From Deinobacterium chartae (GTDB taxonomy: Bacteria; Deinococcota; Deinococci; Deinococcales; Deinococcaceae), in assembly GCF_014202645.1 (NCBI RefSeq), contig NZ_JACHHG010000002.1, forward strand, positions 1-64,000: 64,000 nt of DNA. Reading direction: 5' to 3'. Below are positions 33,850-44,284 of this stretch, one piece after another. Positions within the stretch are counted from its first letter, which is position 1. Every line of letters begins with the position of its first letter. The notes beneath the pieces are model-generated. The model made no database searches, had not been told where the DNA came from, and was given only the letters and a program-made list of their open reading frames with translations. Both the position numbers and the translations under genes were made by a program.

Positions 33850-34368
33850 TTACGCCCCCACCGGGGTGGGAATGTCCCGCCAGCTCAGGTGCAGGCCCCG
33901 CTCGGCCAGCCACGCCTCAAGACGGTAGCTGTGGCAGGCCAGGCCGTTGATCAGACCGTGGGCGGTTTCTACCGCCCACATCGCCTCTTCGGGTGGCAGC
34001 AGTCCGCCGCAGCAGGCTGCGCGGAACTCATCGGTATCGAGAATCTGGGCCGCTCGGCCCTCGAAGACCGCCACGTCGAGGTACAGGTCGCGCACGGCCC
34101 AGGTGTCGCCCTCACGGTGAATCCGCGCAATATCGATGTAGTAATCGCACCACCAGCGTCCCTCGTGCGGGGTGTAGCGGCAGACCACCAGGCCCTGCTC
34201 GGGGAGCAGGTGGGCCTGCCAGTAGCGGATGTTCGGGTGGTCCTCGAAGGGGCGCGCTACAAACAGTCCAGCGTTGTGCACACGGTATTCCTCCACCCGG
34301 CGAACACCGGTATTGGTGTGGTGGCGGTAGGCCGAGGTCTCGTGCCGTTCCGTCTTGATGGCGTGCAT
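33850..34368 (-). CDS. DUF402 family protein (possible nucleoside di/triphosphate phosphatase)
   Basis: A 172-residue protein of the FomD/YtqA-like DUF402 barrel. The metal-binding pattern is readable: WWCDYYIDIARI, then WAVRDLYLDVAVF, then QILDTDEFRAACCGG, with conserved Asp and Glu residues around 76-120. Some family members hydrolyse nucleoside di- or triphosphates or act on nucleotidyl intermediates; the substrate here is unknown. TACACT (34374-34379) five bases before the ATG implies a leaderless message. Its stop codon forms part of the -10 box of the next gene, so the two are transcribed independently despite a gap of nine bases. Confidence 0.8.
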   Translation of the reverse strand: MHAIKTERHETSAYRHHTNTGVRRVEEYRVHNAGLFVARPFEDHPNIRYWQAHLLPEQGLVVCRYTPHEGRWWCDYYIDIARIHREGDTWAVRDLYLDVAVFEGRAAQILDTDEFRAACCGGLLPPEEAMWAVETAHGLINGLACHSYRLEAWLAERGLHLSWRDIPTPVGA

Positions 34369-34434
34369 AGTGCAGTGTAAGGCAGCATGTGAGAGAAACG
34401 CTTAAGTGCTGCGTAAAGACGGCATGACCGAGAA

Positions 34435-34466
34435 CAGAAAATTCGGGCTTTCACCCGAATTTTCTG
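34435..34466. terminator. Terminator of the U32 gene
   Basis: A perfect 13-bp AT-rich stem (34435-34447 with 34454-34466), loop CTTTCA. It lies past the U32 gene stop on the minus strand and before the DUF402 promoter; the A/T-rich ends would serve either direction. Confidence 0.8.
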
Positions 34467-34511
34467 TATGAAGGGCCTTTTCGGTCTGGCGCTGGGCCCC
34501 TGGTGTCAGGA

Positions 34512-37061
<2,550 letters not shown>

Positions 37062-37094
37062 AACGTCCCAGCATAGCGCGCCCACGAGGCAGCG

Positions 37095-37385
37095 ATGGTG
37101 ACGCTCCCCCGGTTGCATCGGGCGTTCCTGCCCGGCACCTCGAAACTGGGAGACCTCCTTGAGGGAGACCTCCGGATTTCTCGTGTGGTAGCGATCGGCC
37201 CTGCCCGGGCCGTCCGCAGCAGGTTGATTCCCTGCCGATCAGCCCGGCGTAGTTCACCAGGGCCTTCTCGACCTCCTCGTCGGTCAGCTTGGACCGTCGG
37301 GCTTGCTGTAGCGGCTGCGCGCGAAATCCCAGAAGTGGCTGCCTGCGTGACCAACTCGTAGGCCAACTCGAGGCTGCGGGTGGCT
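37095..37385 (-). pseudogene. Decayed coding sequence
   Basis: On the minus strand, fragments of one protein can be followed across frames: SLELAYELVTQA, then HFWDFARSRYSKPDGP, then LTDEEVEKALVNYAGLIGRE, then NLLRTARAG. Several frameshifts and stops interrupt it and no start is left. It lies upstream of the U32 gene, between its promoter and the EamA gene. The parent family was not recognised; an insertion relic or a lost small gene are both possible. The remaining bases to 37498 show no other gene. Confidence 0.45.
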
Positions 37386-37510
37386 AAAGCGTGGCTGCGG
37401 CAGCGTCTTCGTCCTGCATGCTTTTCTCCGGACGCATGGCGCACCTCGTCCGCGCACGCAAGCCATACAGCCTGTTTTCTTTCCCGACCGCGCAGGTCTA
37501 TGCTCGAGGA

Positions 37511-38365
37511 ATGCACGACCGCGCCCACCGCCCCGATCTGCTCGAACGCGTTCCTCCGACGGCGCTGGTGCTGGCGTCCATGGCCTCGATCCAGTTCGGC
37601 GCGGCTTTTGCCAAGGGCCTGTTCGGGCTGCTGGGCGGCAGCGGCACGGTGACGCTGCGCGTTCTGTTCGCGGCCCTGATGCTGCTGATCTTTACCCGCC
37701 CCCGGCTGCGTGGCCTGCCCCCACGCTCCCTGGCGCTGCTGGCCGCTTTCGGCCTGAGCCTGGGCCTCATGAATCTGGCCTTTTACCTGTCCCTCGAGCG
37801 GCTTCCGCTGGGGGTCGCAGTCACCCTCGAGTTCGTGGGGCCGCTGGGCGTGGCCCTGTTCGGCACGCGGCGCAGACGCGACCTGATGTGGGTAGGGCTC
37901 GCCGCGCTGGGCGTGCTGCTGCTCAATCCGCTCTCCAGCGGCTTGGACCCCGTTGGCGTGCTTCTGGCGCTGTTCGCGGGCCTGATGTGGGCCGCTTACA
38001 TCGTGCTGGGCTCGCGCATCGGGCAGGTCATCCCGGGCGGCGGATCGATCGCGCTGGTGATGCTGGTCGCCGCACTGGTCGTGCTGCCCTTCGGAGCCGA
38101 GCAGGCCCTGCCCGCCCTCACCCGTCCCGAGCTGCTGCTGGGCGGACTGGTGGTGGCCCTGCTCTCCTCGGCGCTGCCTTACACCCTCGAGCTCGAGGCC
38201 CTGCGGCGCATGCCGCGCCAGACCTTTGGCATCCTGATGAGCCTCGAGCCTGCCGTGGCTGCCACGGCAGGCTGGCTGATCCTGGGCGAGAGCCTGGGGT
38301 GGATGCAGCTGGCGGCGATCGCGTGCGTGGTCGCCGCCAGCCTGGGAACAACGCGCAGCAAGTGA
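37511..38365 (+). CDS. EamA/RhtA-type amino-acid exporter (DMT superfamily)
   Basis: A 284-residue ten-TM drug/metabolite transporter with two EamA repeats. Landmarks are ASIQFGAAFAKGLFGLLG in TM1, FYLSLERLPLGVAVTLEFVGPLGVAL, and in the second repeat SSALPYTLELEALRRMPRQTFGILMSLEPAVAATAGWLILGE, matching the RhtA threonine/homoserine exporter subgroup. Substrate is inferred only. The longest frame starts at 37391, but TATGCT (37499-37504) six bases before ATG 37511 marks the real start with a leaderless message. It converges on a small acidic gene. Confidence 0.87.
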   Translation: MHDRAHRPDLLERVPPTALVLASMASIQFGAAFAKGLFGLLGGSGTVTLRVLFAALMLLIFTRPRLRGLPPRSLALLAAFGLSLGLMNLAFYLSLERLPLGVAVTLEFVGPLGVALFGTRRRRDLMWVGLAALGVLLLNPLSSGLDPVGVLLALFAGLMWAAYIVLGSRIGQVIPGGGSIALVMLVAALVVLPFGAEQALPALTRPELLLGGLVVALLSSALPYTLELEALRRMPRQTFGILMSLEPAVAATAGWLILGESLGWMQLAAIACVVAASLGTTRSK

Positions 38366-38381
38366 GCCGCGCGATCCGGGC

Positions 38382-38705
38382 TCATACCTGATCGCTGAAC
38401 TGGCCCCAGTCGGTGTTCTCCCAGGTGCGTTCCAGCAGGCTCATGACCTGTTCCTCGATATCTCCCTCGAGGTCCTCGAGGTCGTCCACGTCCGAGTGCT
38501 CGGCGCGCATGTCATCGGCCTCGACGCGCACGCCGCTGCGGTCACCGACTTCCACCTCGACCTCGTGCCCGCTGAACTGCATGCTGAGCTGCTCGGCCAA
38601 ACGGAAAGCGACGTCCTCGGTAAGCTCCTCGAGGGCTTCCTCGGTCATGACGATGCCGTCGGGAATCTGGTGGTCGTTGGCGCTGACGGTCACGGTGATT
38701 CGCAT
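38382..38705 (-). CDS. Small acidic hypothetical protein
   Basis: A 107-residue protein, strongly acidic. The N-terminus reads MRITVTVSANDHQIPDGIVM (beta strand pattern), followed by a helical EALEELTEDVAFRLAEQL and an acidic run of mostly Asp and Glu between residues 60 and 85. It ends in a helix (EQVMSLLERTWENTDW). AGGAGG lies five bases before the ATG, so translation is conventional. No family was recognised. It diverges from another small charged gene. Confidence 0.7.
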   Translation of the reverse strand: MRITVTVSANDHQIPDGIVMTEEALEELTEDVAFRLAEQLSMQFSGHEVEVEVGDRSGVRVEADDMRAEHSDVDDLEDLEGDIEEQVMSLLERTWENTDWGQFSDQV

Positions 38706-38848
38706 GTGGGCCTCCTGTGCCCCACTGTAGAGGGGCGTTGCTAAAGGCTGCGCCCGGAAACCCTTGAAGAAGCCTTAAATCAGGTGTCTTTAGCGACTTC
38801 AAACGTGGCGGAAGGAGCGGGCTCCTACAGTTGAGCCAGGAGGTAGCC

Positions 38849-39124
38849 ATGCGACCGGATGACGATAACAGGCCGGACCAGGACGAACGCGAGCGCGAGC
38901 GCGCGGAGTCCCTCGAGGCAGAAAAAGAGCTCAGCGAGGGCTTGGGCGCTCCCCTGCGGGGACGCAGCACCCAGACCAGCAAGGTCAGCACCGGCGACGA
39001 CGACGTGGACCTCGAGTCGCAGGGCCCGGCCCCGGCCGACCCGGACATGAACCGGGGCGGAGAGGTTCACGGGGGCACCAGCCGCAAGAGCGTAGACGGC
39101 GGACCGCCGCGCCAGGACGAATAA
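38849..39124 (+). CDS. Small disordered, highly charged protein
   Basis: A 91-residue protein almost devoid of hydrophobic residues: MRPDDDNRPDQDERERERAE at the start, then Glu/Lys/Ser/Gly/Pro-rich segments (DDDVDLESQGPAPADPD) to the end. It is predicted to be intrinsically disordered, of hydrophilin or desiccation-protein character, which would suit a stress-resistant host; this is inference from composition. AGGAGG five bases before ATG 38849 fixes the start over 38831. A strong terminator follows, and the next gene on the other strand is a universal stress protein. Confidence 0.65.
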   Translation: MRPDDDNRPDQDERERERAESLEAEKELSEGLGAPLRGRSTQTSKVSTGDDDVDLESQGPAPADPDMNRGGEVHGGTSRKSVDGGPPRQDE

Positions 39125-39136
39125 GTCCAGCAGCAA

Positions 39137-39174
39137 CCGGGTGAAGGGCGCCTCAGAAGGCGCCCTTCACCCGG
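39137..39174. terminator. Bidirectional terminator
   Basis: A perfect 17-bp stem (39137-39153 with 39158-39174), loop CAGA, lies between the disordered-protein gene and the convergent universal stress gene, whose stop codon is five bases away. Confidence 0.85.
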
Positions 39175-39178
39175 GAAC

Positions 39179-39955
39179 TCAGCGCACCACCAAGACCGGC
39201 TGACCGAAATTCAGCAGGGTTTCTACCTGCGACTCGTTCCAGGCACAGCACAGCAGGGTGTGCGGAGGGACCTCGAGGGCCTCGAGGTTGGTGATCTCGT
39301 TGACGTTCTCGAAGTCGGCCATCAGGCCTTGGGCGGTGAGGTAACCATGACCCTCGTTGGCCGCAGCCTCAACGTCGTTCCCGGTCGCGACCATGTCGAT
39401 GTCGATTTCCAGCAACCGGGCGAGGTCGGCGGCCACCGACAGAGCGCGGGCGTCGCCCGGAGCGGCGGCGTAGATGACCGTGATGCGGTCGAGCGGCACC
39501 ACCTCGCGCGGAGCGAGCAGGACCGGGCGCTCGGCGCGGCGCAGCACGCGCTCTACCGTACGGCCCAGATGCAGACGGCCCGGGTTGTCGTCCTCGGCCG
39601 CTTCGCCGGCCGCACCCAGGATCACCAAGTCGGCGCGGCGGGCGTGATCAAGAATAACGCGCTCGGGCAGGCCGTCGGCCACCTCGCCCTCGGCCCCGGG
39701 AATCACGCTGCCGTAGTGGGTGATCAGGTCGCGCGCACGCTGCTCGAAAAAACGGTCCAGTTCGCCGTCCATGCGCAGGGTCGGCAGGGTCAGGGCTCCA
39801 AAATCCTGCCAGTAACCGGCGTTGATGACCCGGCTGTCCTTGACGGCCAGCAGGCGCACCCCGGCACCGAGGCGGCGTGAGAACTCGAGTGCGTACTGGG
39901 CGGCACTCTGGGAGAAAGGCGAGGAGTCGACGGGCAAAAGGATGGTCTTGTACAT
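39179..39955 (-). CDS. Tandem universal stress protein (UspA family)
   Basis: A 258-residue protein with two Usp domains. Domain 1 (1-148) begins YKTILLPVDSSPFS and has VILGAAGEAAEDDNPGRLHLGRTVERVLRRAERPVLLAP near its end, close to the ATP-binding GxxGxxG(S/T) pattern but imperfect. Domain 2 (about 155-258) is degenerate, with ITVIYAAAPGDARALSVAADLA and a terminal GQPVLVVR. Usp proteins aid survival under stress. AAGGAG five bases before the ATG gives a conventional start. The rhodanese-like gene lies 22 bases upstream on the same strand, so both may be one unit. Confidence 0.87.
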   Translation of the reverse strand: MYKTILLPVDSSPFSQSAAQYALEFSRRLGAGVRLLAVKDSRVINAGYWQDFGALTLPTLRMDGELDRFFEQRARDLITHYGSVIPGAEGEVADGLPERVILDHARRADLVILGAAGEAAEDDNPGRLHLGRTVERVLRRAERPVLLAPREVVPLDRITVIYAAAPGDARALSVAADLARLLEIDIDMVATGNDVEAAANEGHGYLTAQGLMADFENVNEITNLEALEVPPHTLLCCAWNESQVETLLNFGQPVLVVR

Positions 39956-39977
39956 GGCCGCTCCTTGATCAAGGGGG

Positions 39978-40454
39978 TTAACCGTGAACGTTCACCGGGC
40001 GCGTCGGCGGGGTTTCGAGCATCCCAAGCAGTTCCGCCTCGCTGAGGCGTCCCCAGACCTCCAGCACCCCGTCCTCGAAACGCAGCATCCGTACCCATGG
40101 GTGCCGCGGCAGTCCTGCGGGCACGCTGCGAACACCCTCGAGGCGCAGCCGGGTCTCGCTCGAACGCAGGCGCATCAGACCGCCCTCGAGCGAGCGGGCC
40201 CGGTAGCCGTCGGCCTCGAGGTACAGGGCGGCCAGCTTGCTCTGCAGCCCGGCCGCGCACACGACCAGCACCGGACGGGCGCGGTCCAGCGGCAGAGGGT
40301 CGCCGCGTTCGATCGCCTCGAGGGAAACGGGCAGGGTGGGCGTGTCGAAGTAGAGCGTGGCAGGTTCGGCTTCGCGCTCGAGGTCGTCGCGGAGGTCGAG
40401 GATCTGCTCGCTGGAAGTGTGGGCCCCGCGGGTGAGGGGGTCACCGTGCGCCAT
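39978..40454 (-). CDS. Rhodanese-like protein with C-terminal extension
   Basis: A 158-residue protein whose residues 10-100 form a rhodanese domain: ILDLRDDLEREAE, then PVLVVCAAGLQSKLAALYLEADGYRARSLEGGLMRL, with active-loop Cys in CAAGLQ near residue 66. The 55-residue tail (GLPRHPWVRMLRFEDGVLEVW) is unusual for the family. It probably handles persulfide sulfur. TAAACT (40461-40466) six bases before the ATG indicates a leaderless message. It diverges from a second, minimal rhodanese gene, and a 13-bp inverted repeat lies between their promoters. Confidence 0.82.
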   Translation of the reverse strand: MAHGDPLTRGAHTSSEQILDLRDDLEREAEPATLYFDTPTLPVSLEAIERGDPLPLDRARPVLVVCAAGLQSKLAALYLEADGYRARSLEGGLMRLRSSETRLRLEGVRSVPAGLPRHPWVRMLRFEDGVLEVWGRLSEAELLGMLETPPTRPVNVHG

Positions 40455-40510
40455 GCGCCGAGTTTACCGCGCCGCCGTGTGAGCGCACAGCAGCACAGGC
40501 TTAACCGAGC

Positions 40511-40561
40511 CTGCTCGGAATTTATGGTGGCCCGGCGCGTCACACCACAAATTCCGAGCAG
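40511..40561. repeat. 13-bp inverted repeat between divergent rhodanese genes
   Basis: CTGCTCGGAATTT (40511-40523) and AAATTCCGAGCAG (40549-40561) are perfect complements, with inner GTGG/CCAC. Both flanking genes are transcribed away from it, so it is not a simple terminator. It ends ten bases before the right-hand -10 box, so it could be an operator or a structured element. Confidence 0.6.
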
Positions 40562-40586
40562 GGCACTCTGATATGCTGGGCGCGAT

Positions 40587-40901
40587 ATGGAAGAAATCAC
40601 CCCGCAGGAAGCCCAGAAGCGTATCCAAGGCGGCTCGCTGCTCGTGGACGTGCGTGAGGCCGACGAGTACGCGGCCGTGCATGCCGAAGGCGCGCGCCTG
40701 CTCCCGCTCTCCGAGCTGGAGAGCCGTTACACCGAGCTGCCCCAGGACCAGGAACTGGTGATGATCTGCCGTTCGGGGGCGCGCAGCGCCCGCGCCGCCG
40801 AGTACCTGCTGGCTCGCGGTTACCGCGCGGTCAACCTGGCAGGCGGCACGCTCGCCTGGCAGGAGCAGGGCCTGCCCACCCAAAGCGGAGGAGCATCGTG
40901 A
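40587..40901 (+). CDS. Minimal rhodanese (thiosulfate sulfurtransferase-like)
   Basis: A 104-residue single-domain rhodanese: LLVDVREADEYAAVHAEGA near residue 18, the catalytic loop MICRSGARSARAAEYLLARGY with Cys near 60, and the closing VNLAGGTLAWQEQGLP. It probably transfers sulfur as a persulfide. TATGCT (40572-40577) ends nine bases before the ATG, leaving at most a tiny leader. The stop overlaps the GTG of the SufT-like gene, pointing to a joint role in sulfur supply or Fe-S assembly. Confidence 0.9.
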   Translation: MEEITPQEAQKRIQGGSLLVDVREADEYAAVHAEGARLLPLSELESRYTELPQDQELVMICRSGARSARAAEYLLARGYRAVNLAGGTLAWQEQGLPTQSGGAS

Positions 40902-41218
40902 GCGTACCTACCAGCGAACAGATCCTCGAGGCCCTCAAGATCGTCAAGGACCCGGAAATCCCGGTAAACGTGGTGGACCTGGGCCTGATCTACAAGTGCG
41001 ACGTGGAAGAAAGCGGCGTGGTCAACATCGAGATGACCCTCACGTCGGTGGGTTGCCCGGTGCAGGACCTGATCCGCTCGGACGCCGAACTGGCCGTGAT
41101 GCGTCTGGACGGCGTGACCGAGGTCAACGTGGAGTTCGTGTGGTCGCCGCCGTGGGGCCCGGACAAGATGACCGAGGACGGCAAGCGCCAGATGCGCATG
41201 TTTGGCTTCAACGTCTAG
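40898..41218 (+). CDS. SufT/PaaD-like metal-sulfur cluster assembly factor (DUF59)
   Basis: A 106-residue MIP18/DUF59-family protein: ILEALKIVKDPEIPVNVVDLGLIYKCD near the N-terminus (the DPE motif near residue 18) and EMTLTSVGCPVQDLI with the conserved Cys near 54, then VEFVWSPPWGPDKMTEDGK, a hallmark of the family. These proteins help mature Fe-S enzymes. The GTG start overlaps the rhodanese stop codon (GTGA) with GGAGGAG upstream, so translation is coupled. No sufBCD genes are in the window. Confidence 0.9.
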   Translation: MSVPTSEQILEALKIVKDPEIPVNVVDLGLIYKCDVEESGVVNIEMTLTSVGCPVQDLIRSDAELAVMRLDGVTEVNVEFVWSPPWGPDKMTEDGKRQMRMFGFNV

Positions 41219-41234
41219 GACCGGCGTTTTCCCC

Positions 41235-41272
41235 GCTGCCCCGCCGCTCTCCTTTCGGAGCGGCGGGGCAGC
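41235..41272 (+). terminator. Terminator after the SufT-like gene
   Basis: A perfect 15-bp GC-rich stem (41235-41249 with 41258-41272) lies 17 bases past the stop codon. It lacks a clear T-run. Confidence 0.7.
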
Positions 41273-41387
41273 GTCCATCTACCGCAAAACCCCACGCCTT
41301 GGGTGCACCCCGAGCCGCACCAGCTCCAGGCGCAACTTTTTTTGCGTGATGAAATTTAGAAAAGCTTGTGATTAAAGGCTTTAAACC

Positions 41388-41417
41388 TTGCCAGCGGTCA
41401 GCGGCTGTGCCTATAAT
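41388..41417 (+). promoter_or_regulatory. Strong promoter upstream of malE
   Basis: TTGCCA (41388-41393), an 18-base spacer and TATAAT (41412-41417) form one of the best promoters in the window. They lie about 200 bases before the malE ATG, so the leader would be long. A second -10-like TAAAAT (41524-41529) lies closer. Bases 41273-41387 contain T- and A-rich runs but no gene. Confidence 0.6.
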
Positions 41418-41546
41418 CGGTCCGAAAGACCTGTCTGCCCAGACCGAGTCTAGCGGAATCTTCCCTCGAGGTGCGGCTCAGCACCGGCCGGGGTTGTTGT
41501 GCTAGAGTCAGAGCTGCAGACTTAAAATCAGAGCTTTTTTGCGGCA

Positions 41547-41584
41547 TGGTAACGGGTCGCCCAAGGAATTGGAAGCGTTACCAA
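41547..41584 (+). promoter_or_regulatory. Candidate LacI-type operator of the maltose genes
   Basis: TGGTAACG (41547-41554) and CGTTACCA (41576-41583) form an inverted repeat. The right half lies in TTGGAAGCGTTACCAA (41569-41584), an imperfect palindrome with the central CG typical of LacI/MalR-family operators. It sits 32 bases before malE, downstream of both candidate promoters, where a repressor would block elongation or initiation. GGnAACGCTT also occurs before the GH13 gene (45734-45743). Confidence 0.5.
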
Positions 41585-41615
41585 ACCGGATTCGCCTCGC
41601 GGCAAGGAGAGATCC

Positions 41616-42812
41616 ATGAAAAAAGTCACCCTGATCATCGCGGCCGTATCGCTGGCCATGGGCAGCGCCCACGCCGCCAAACTCACCGTCTGGACCCAGT
41701 ACCAGGGCAACGAGTTGGCCTGGCTCAAGCAGGTTGCCAAAACCTACGAGAAGAGCAACAAGGGCGACACGGTTGAGATCGTCAGCGTGCCCTTCGGCGA
41801 CACCCAGCAGAAGTTCATCCTGGGTGCCCCCAAGGGCGAGGGCCCAGACCTGATCATGACCGTGCCGCACGACCGCCTGGGCGAACTGGCGGCAGCCGGC
41901 GTGATCGAACCGCTCGAAAAGTACGTCTCGAACAAGAAAGACTACTCCGACGTCGCGCTCGACGCCCTGACCTACCGGGGCAAGCTGTTCGGTCTGCCGG
42001 TCTCAACCGAAGCCGTGGCCGTGGTCTACAACAAGAAGCTCGTTCCCACCTTCCCCGCCAACTGGAACGACTTCCTCAAAACCGCCCAGAAGCTCACCGA
42101 CCCCAACAAGGGCACCTTCGGCTTCTTCACCAACCTCGACGACATCTACATCAACTACGGTGTGGTGAGCGCCTACGGCGGCTACGTCTTCAAGAACAAC
42201 AAGGGCACCCTGGACACCAAGGACGTGGGCATCGCCAACGCCGGAGCGACCAAGGCGATGGCCTTCCTCAACGACTTGCGCTACAAGTACAACCTCGTTC
42301 CGCAGGGCGTGAACAACGATGTCGCCAAATCGGCCTTCTTGGACGGTCAGCTGGGCATGTGGCTCACCGGTCCCTGGGACATGGAGTCGATCAAGCAGAC
42401 CAAGATCGACTACGGCATCGCCACCCTGCCCACCCCTCCCGGTGCCAGCAGCAAGTGGAGCCCCTTCGTGGGCGTGCAGGGCCTGGTCATGAACGCCTAC
42501 TCCAAGAACAAGGTCGCGGCAGCCAAGCTGGCCAAGCTGCTCACCTCGTCCAGCAGCCAGGTCTCGTTCAACAAGGCGGGCGGCCGTATCCCCGCCTCCA
42601 AGAGTGCTCTGGCCCGACTCAAGAACGACCCCGTGGTGGCCGGTTTCAGCAAGTCGGTGGCGGCCGGAACCCCCATGCCCAACATCCCGCAGATGGGCGC
42701 GGTGTGGGGCCCCTGGACCGACGCCATCAAACTGGCGACCCAGAAACCGGGTGCTGATTACAACGGTATCCTCGACAACGCCCTCAAGCAGGTCAAGGCC
42801 AACATCAAATAA
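41616..42812 (+). CDS. malE: Maltose/maltodextrin ABC transporter substrate-binding protein
   Basis: A 398-residue exported solute-binding protein of the MalE family. A Sec signal peptide ends GSAHA (cleavage near residue 20, no lipobox), so it is free or loosely held outside the cytoplasmic membrane. Mature-part landmarks are KLTVWTQYQGNELAWL, GPDLIMTVPHDRLGELA, PVSTEAVAVVYNK, GQLGMWLTGPWDMESIK and PQMGAVWGPWTDAI, close to MalE of E. coli and Thermus. AAGGAG precedes the ATG. The upstream region carries a strong promoter and a LacI-type site. A stem-loop separates it from malF, consistent with higher expression of the binding protein. Confidence 0.93.
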   Translation: MKKVTLIIAAVSLAMGSAHAAKLTVWTQYQGNELAWLKQVAKTYEKSNKGDTVEIVSVPFGDTQQKFILGAPKGEGPDLIMTVPHDRLGELAAAGVIEPLEKYVSNKKDYSDVALDALTYRGKLFGLPVSTEAVAVVYNKKLVPTFPANWNDFLKTAQKLTDPNKGTFGFFTNLDDIYINYGVVSAYGGYVFKNNKGTLDTKDVGIANAGATKAMAFLNDLRYKYNLVPQGVNNDVAKSAFLDGQLGMWLTGPWDMESIKQTKIDYGIATLPTPPGASSKWSPFVGVQGLVMNAYSKNKVAAAKLAKLLTSSSSQVSFNKAGGRIPASKSALARLKNDPVVAGFSKSVAAGTPMPNIPQMGAVWGPWTDAIKLATQKPGADYNGILDNALKQVKANIK

Positions 42813-42826
42813 TGTAAGCGTGTACG

Positions 42827-42852
42827 GAAGGGCGAGCGCACGCTCGCCCTTC
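42827..42852 (+). terminator. Intercistronic stem-loop between malE and malF
   Basis: A perfect 12-bp stem (42827-42838 with 42841-42852) with only two unpaired bases lies 14 bases past malE. It probably attenuates read-through or protects the malE mRNA 3' end. No T-run follows. Confidence 0.7.
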
Positions 42853-42892
42853 GTCGTTCGGGCCACGACCGGGCCCCCACCCAGGAGACAAC

Positions 42893-44284
42893 ATGAACAT
42901 CGGAAGCACTCGGCCGCCGGAAGGAGCGCGCGGACTGCTGATCGCCATCGGGGTGCTGCTCGCACTGCTGGCAGCCTCGCTCGGGCTGGCCTACCTGCTC
43001 ACCCAGCTGACCGCCCTGGTCTTCCCCACCCTGCCCGCTTACTTCGTCCTGATCTACCTGGTAATCGCCTTGATCCCGCTGATGGTCCTGCTAGGGCGCC
43101 TGTTGCCCTGGATGTCCAACTGGTACTACCTGGTCCCGGCGCTGGTGTTCCTGGCGGCTTTTACCCTCTACCCCATCGTCCTCACCGTCAATTTTGCCTT
43201 CACCAACTACTCCGGCCAGAACTCGGGGCAGCCCGATTCCTCGGCGCGCAGCGAGATCGTGCAAGTTGCCCCGGACCGCCGCGCGGTCACGGTCGGCGCG
43301 GTGGGCGGCGCCGAGGAAACCCTCGAGGGGATCTTCCGCTGCGAGTCCGGCCAGTGCGCCGGGCGGCGCGCAGCCCTGTACGACGAGGACGGCTCGCAGC
43401 CGGTCTTTGCCCAGGTCCGGGCGATCGAGGGGAGCACGGTCGAACTGGCAGCTCCGCTGGCCGAGAACTTCACGCCGGTCGCCATCACCCGCGTGAACAG
43501 CATCGGCTACGTGGGCTGGGAAAACTTCCGCTACATCTTCGCGCAAGCCTCGGTCCAGCTGCTCCCGATCTTTGCCTGGACCGTCGTGTTCGCCTTCTCG
43601 ACCATCGTTCTCAACGCGGCGGCGGGCATGCTGCTGGGCATCTTGCTCAACAACCGCCGCCTGCGCTTCCGCAACCTGTACCGCTCGCTCTTGATCCTGC
43701 CCTGGGCGGTGCCGGTGGTCATCTCGGTGCAGTTCTGGAACGTGCTGCTCAACCAGAACTACGGCACCATGAACCGCATTCTGGGCCTGCTGGGAGCCTC
43801 GCCGGTCCCCTGGCTGACCGACCCGGACTGGGCCAAGGTCTCCATCTTGCTGGTCAACCTGTGGCTGGGCTTTCCGTACATGATGACCGCCACCATCAGC
43901 ACGCTGGCCGCGATCCCCGAGGACATCTACGAGGCTGCCGAGATCGACGGGGCCAGCCGGGTCGAGCAGGTGCGCTTCATCACCCTGCCGCTGCTGCGCA
44001 GCGCGTTCACGCCCATCTTGCTGTCCGGTTTTGCGTTCAACTTCAACAACTTCGGCATCATCTACCTGCTCACCCAAGGTGGCCCACCGCTGGCCGGACG
44101 CACCGCCACCGGGCAGTCCACCGACATCCTGATCAGTTGGGGCTATAACACCGCCTTCTTGTCGCAGGGCGGGGCCAACTACGCGGGGGCAAGTGCCATC
44201 GCGGTCATGATCGCGATCTTGACCGTCGGCATCTCGGTCTTTAACTTCCGTGCGGCAGGTGTCTTCAAGGAGACCCAGCGATGA
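42893..44284 (+). CDS. malF: Maltose ABC transporter permease MalF
   Basis: A 463-residue permease. About eight TM helices are visible; residues 1-95 include three, and a soluble external insert of about 110 residues (roughly 100-210, with VVTVGAVGG-type strands) follows, as in other MalF proteins. The ABC loop (EAA motif) reads [22 protein letters not shown] near residue 343, where the ATPase docks. The C-terminal [17 protein letters not shown] is characteristic of maltose permeases. AGGAG precedes the ATG and the stop overlaps malG (ATGA). The MalK-type ATPase is not in the locus, so a shared multisugar ATPase elsewhere is likely. Confidence 0.92.
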   Translation: MNIGSTRPPEGARGLLIAIGVLLALLAASLGLAYLLTQLTALVFPTLPAYFVLIYLVIALIPLMVLLGRLLPWMSNWYYLVPALVFLAAFTLYPIVLTVNFAFTNYSGQNSGQPDSSARSEIVQVAPDRRAVTVGAVGGAEETLEGIFRCESGQCAGRRAALYDEDGSQPVFAQVRAIEGSTVELAAPLAENFTPVAITRVNSIGYVGWENFRYIFAQASVQLLPIFAWTVVFAFSTIVLNAAAGMLLGILLNNRRLRFRNLYRSLLILPWAVPVVISVQFWNVLLNQNYGTMNRILGLLGASPVPWLTDPDWAKVSILLVNLWLGFPYMMTATISTLAAIPEDIYEAAEIDGASRVEQVRFITLPLLRSAFTPILLSGFAFNFNNFGIIYLLTQGGPPLAGRTATGQSTDILISWGYNTAFLSQGGANYAGASAIAVMIAILTVGISVFNFRAAGVFKETQR

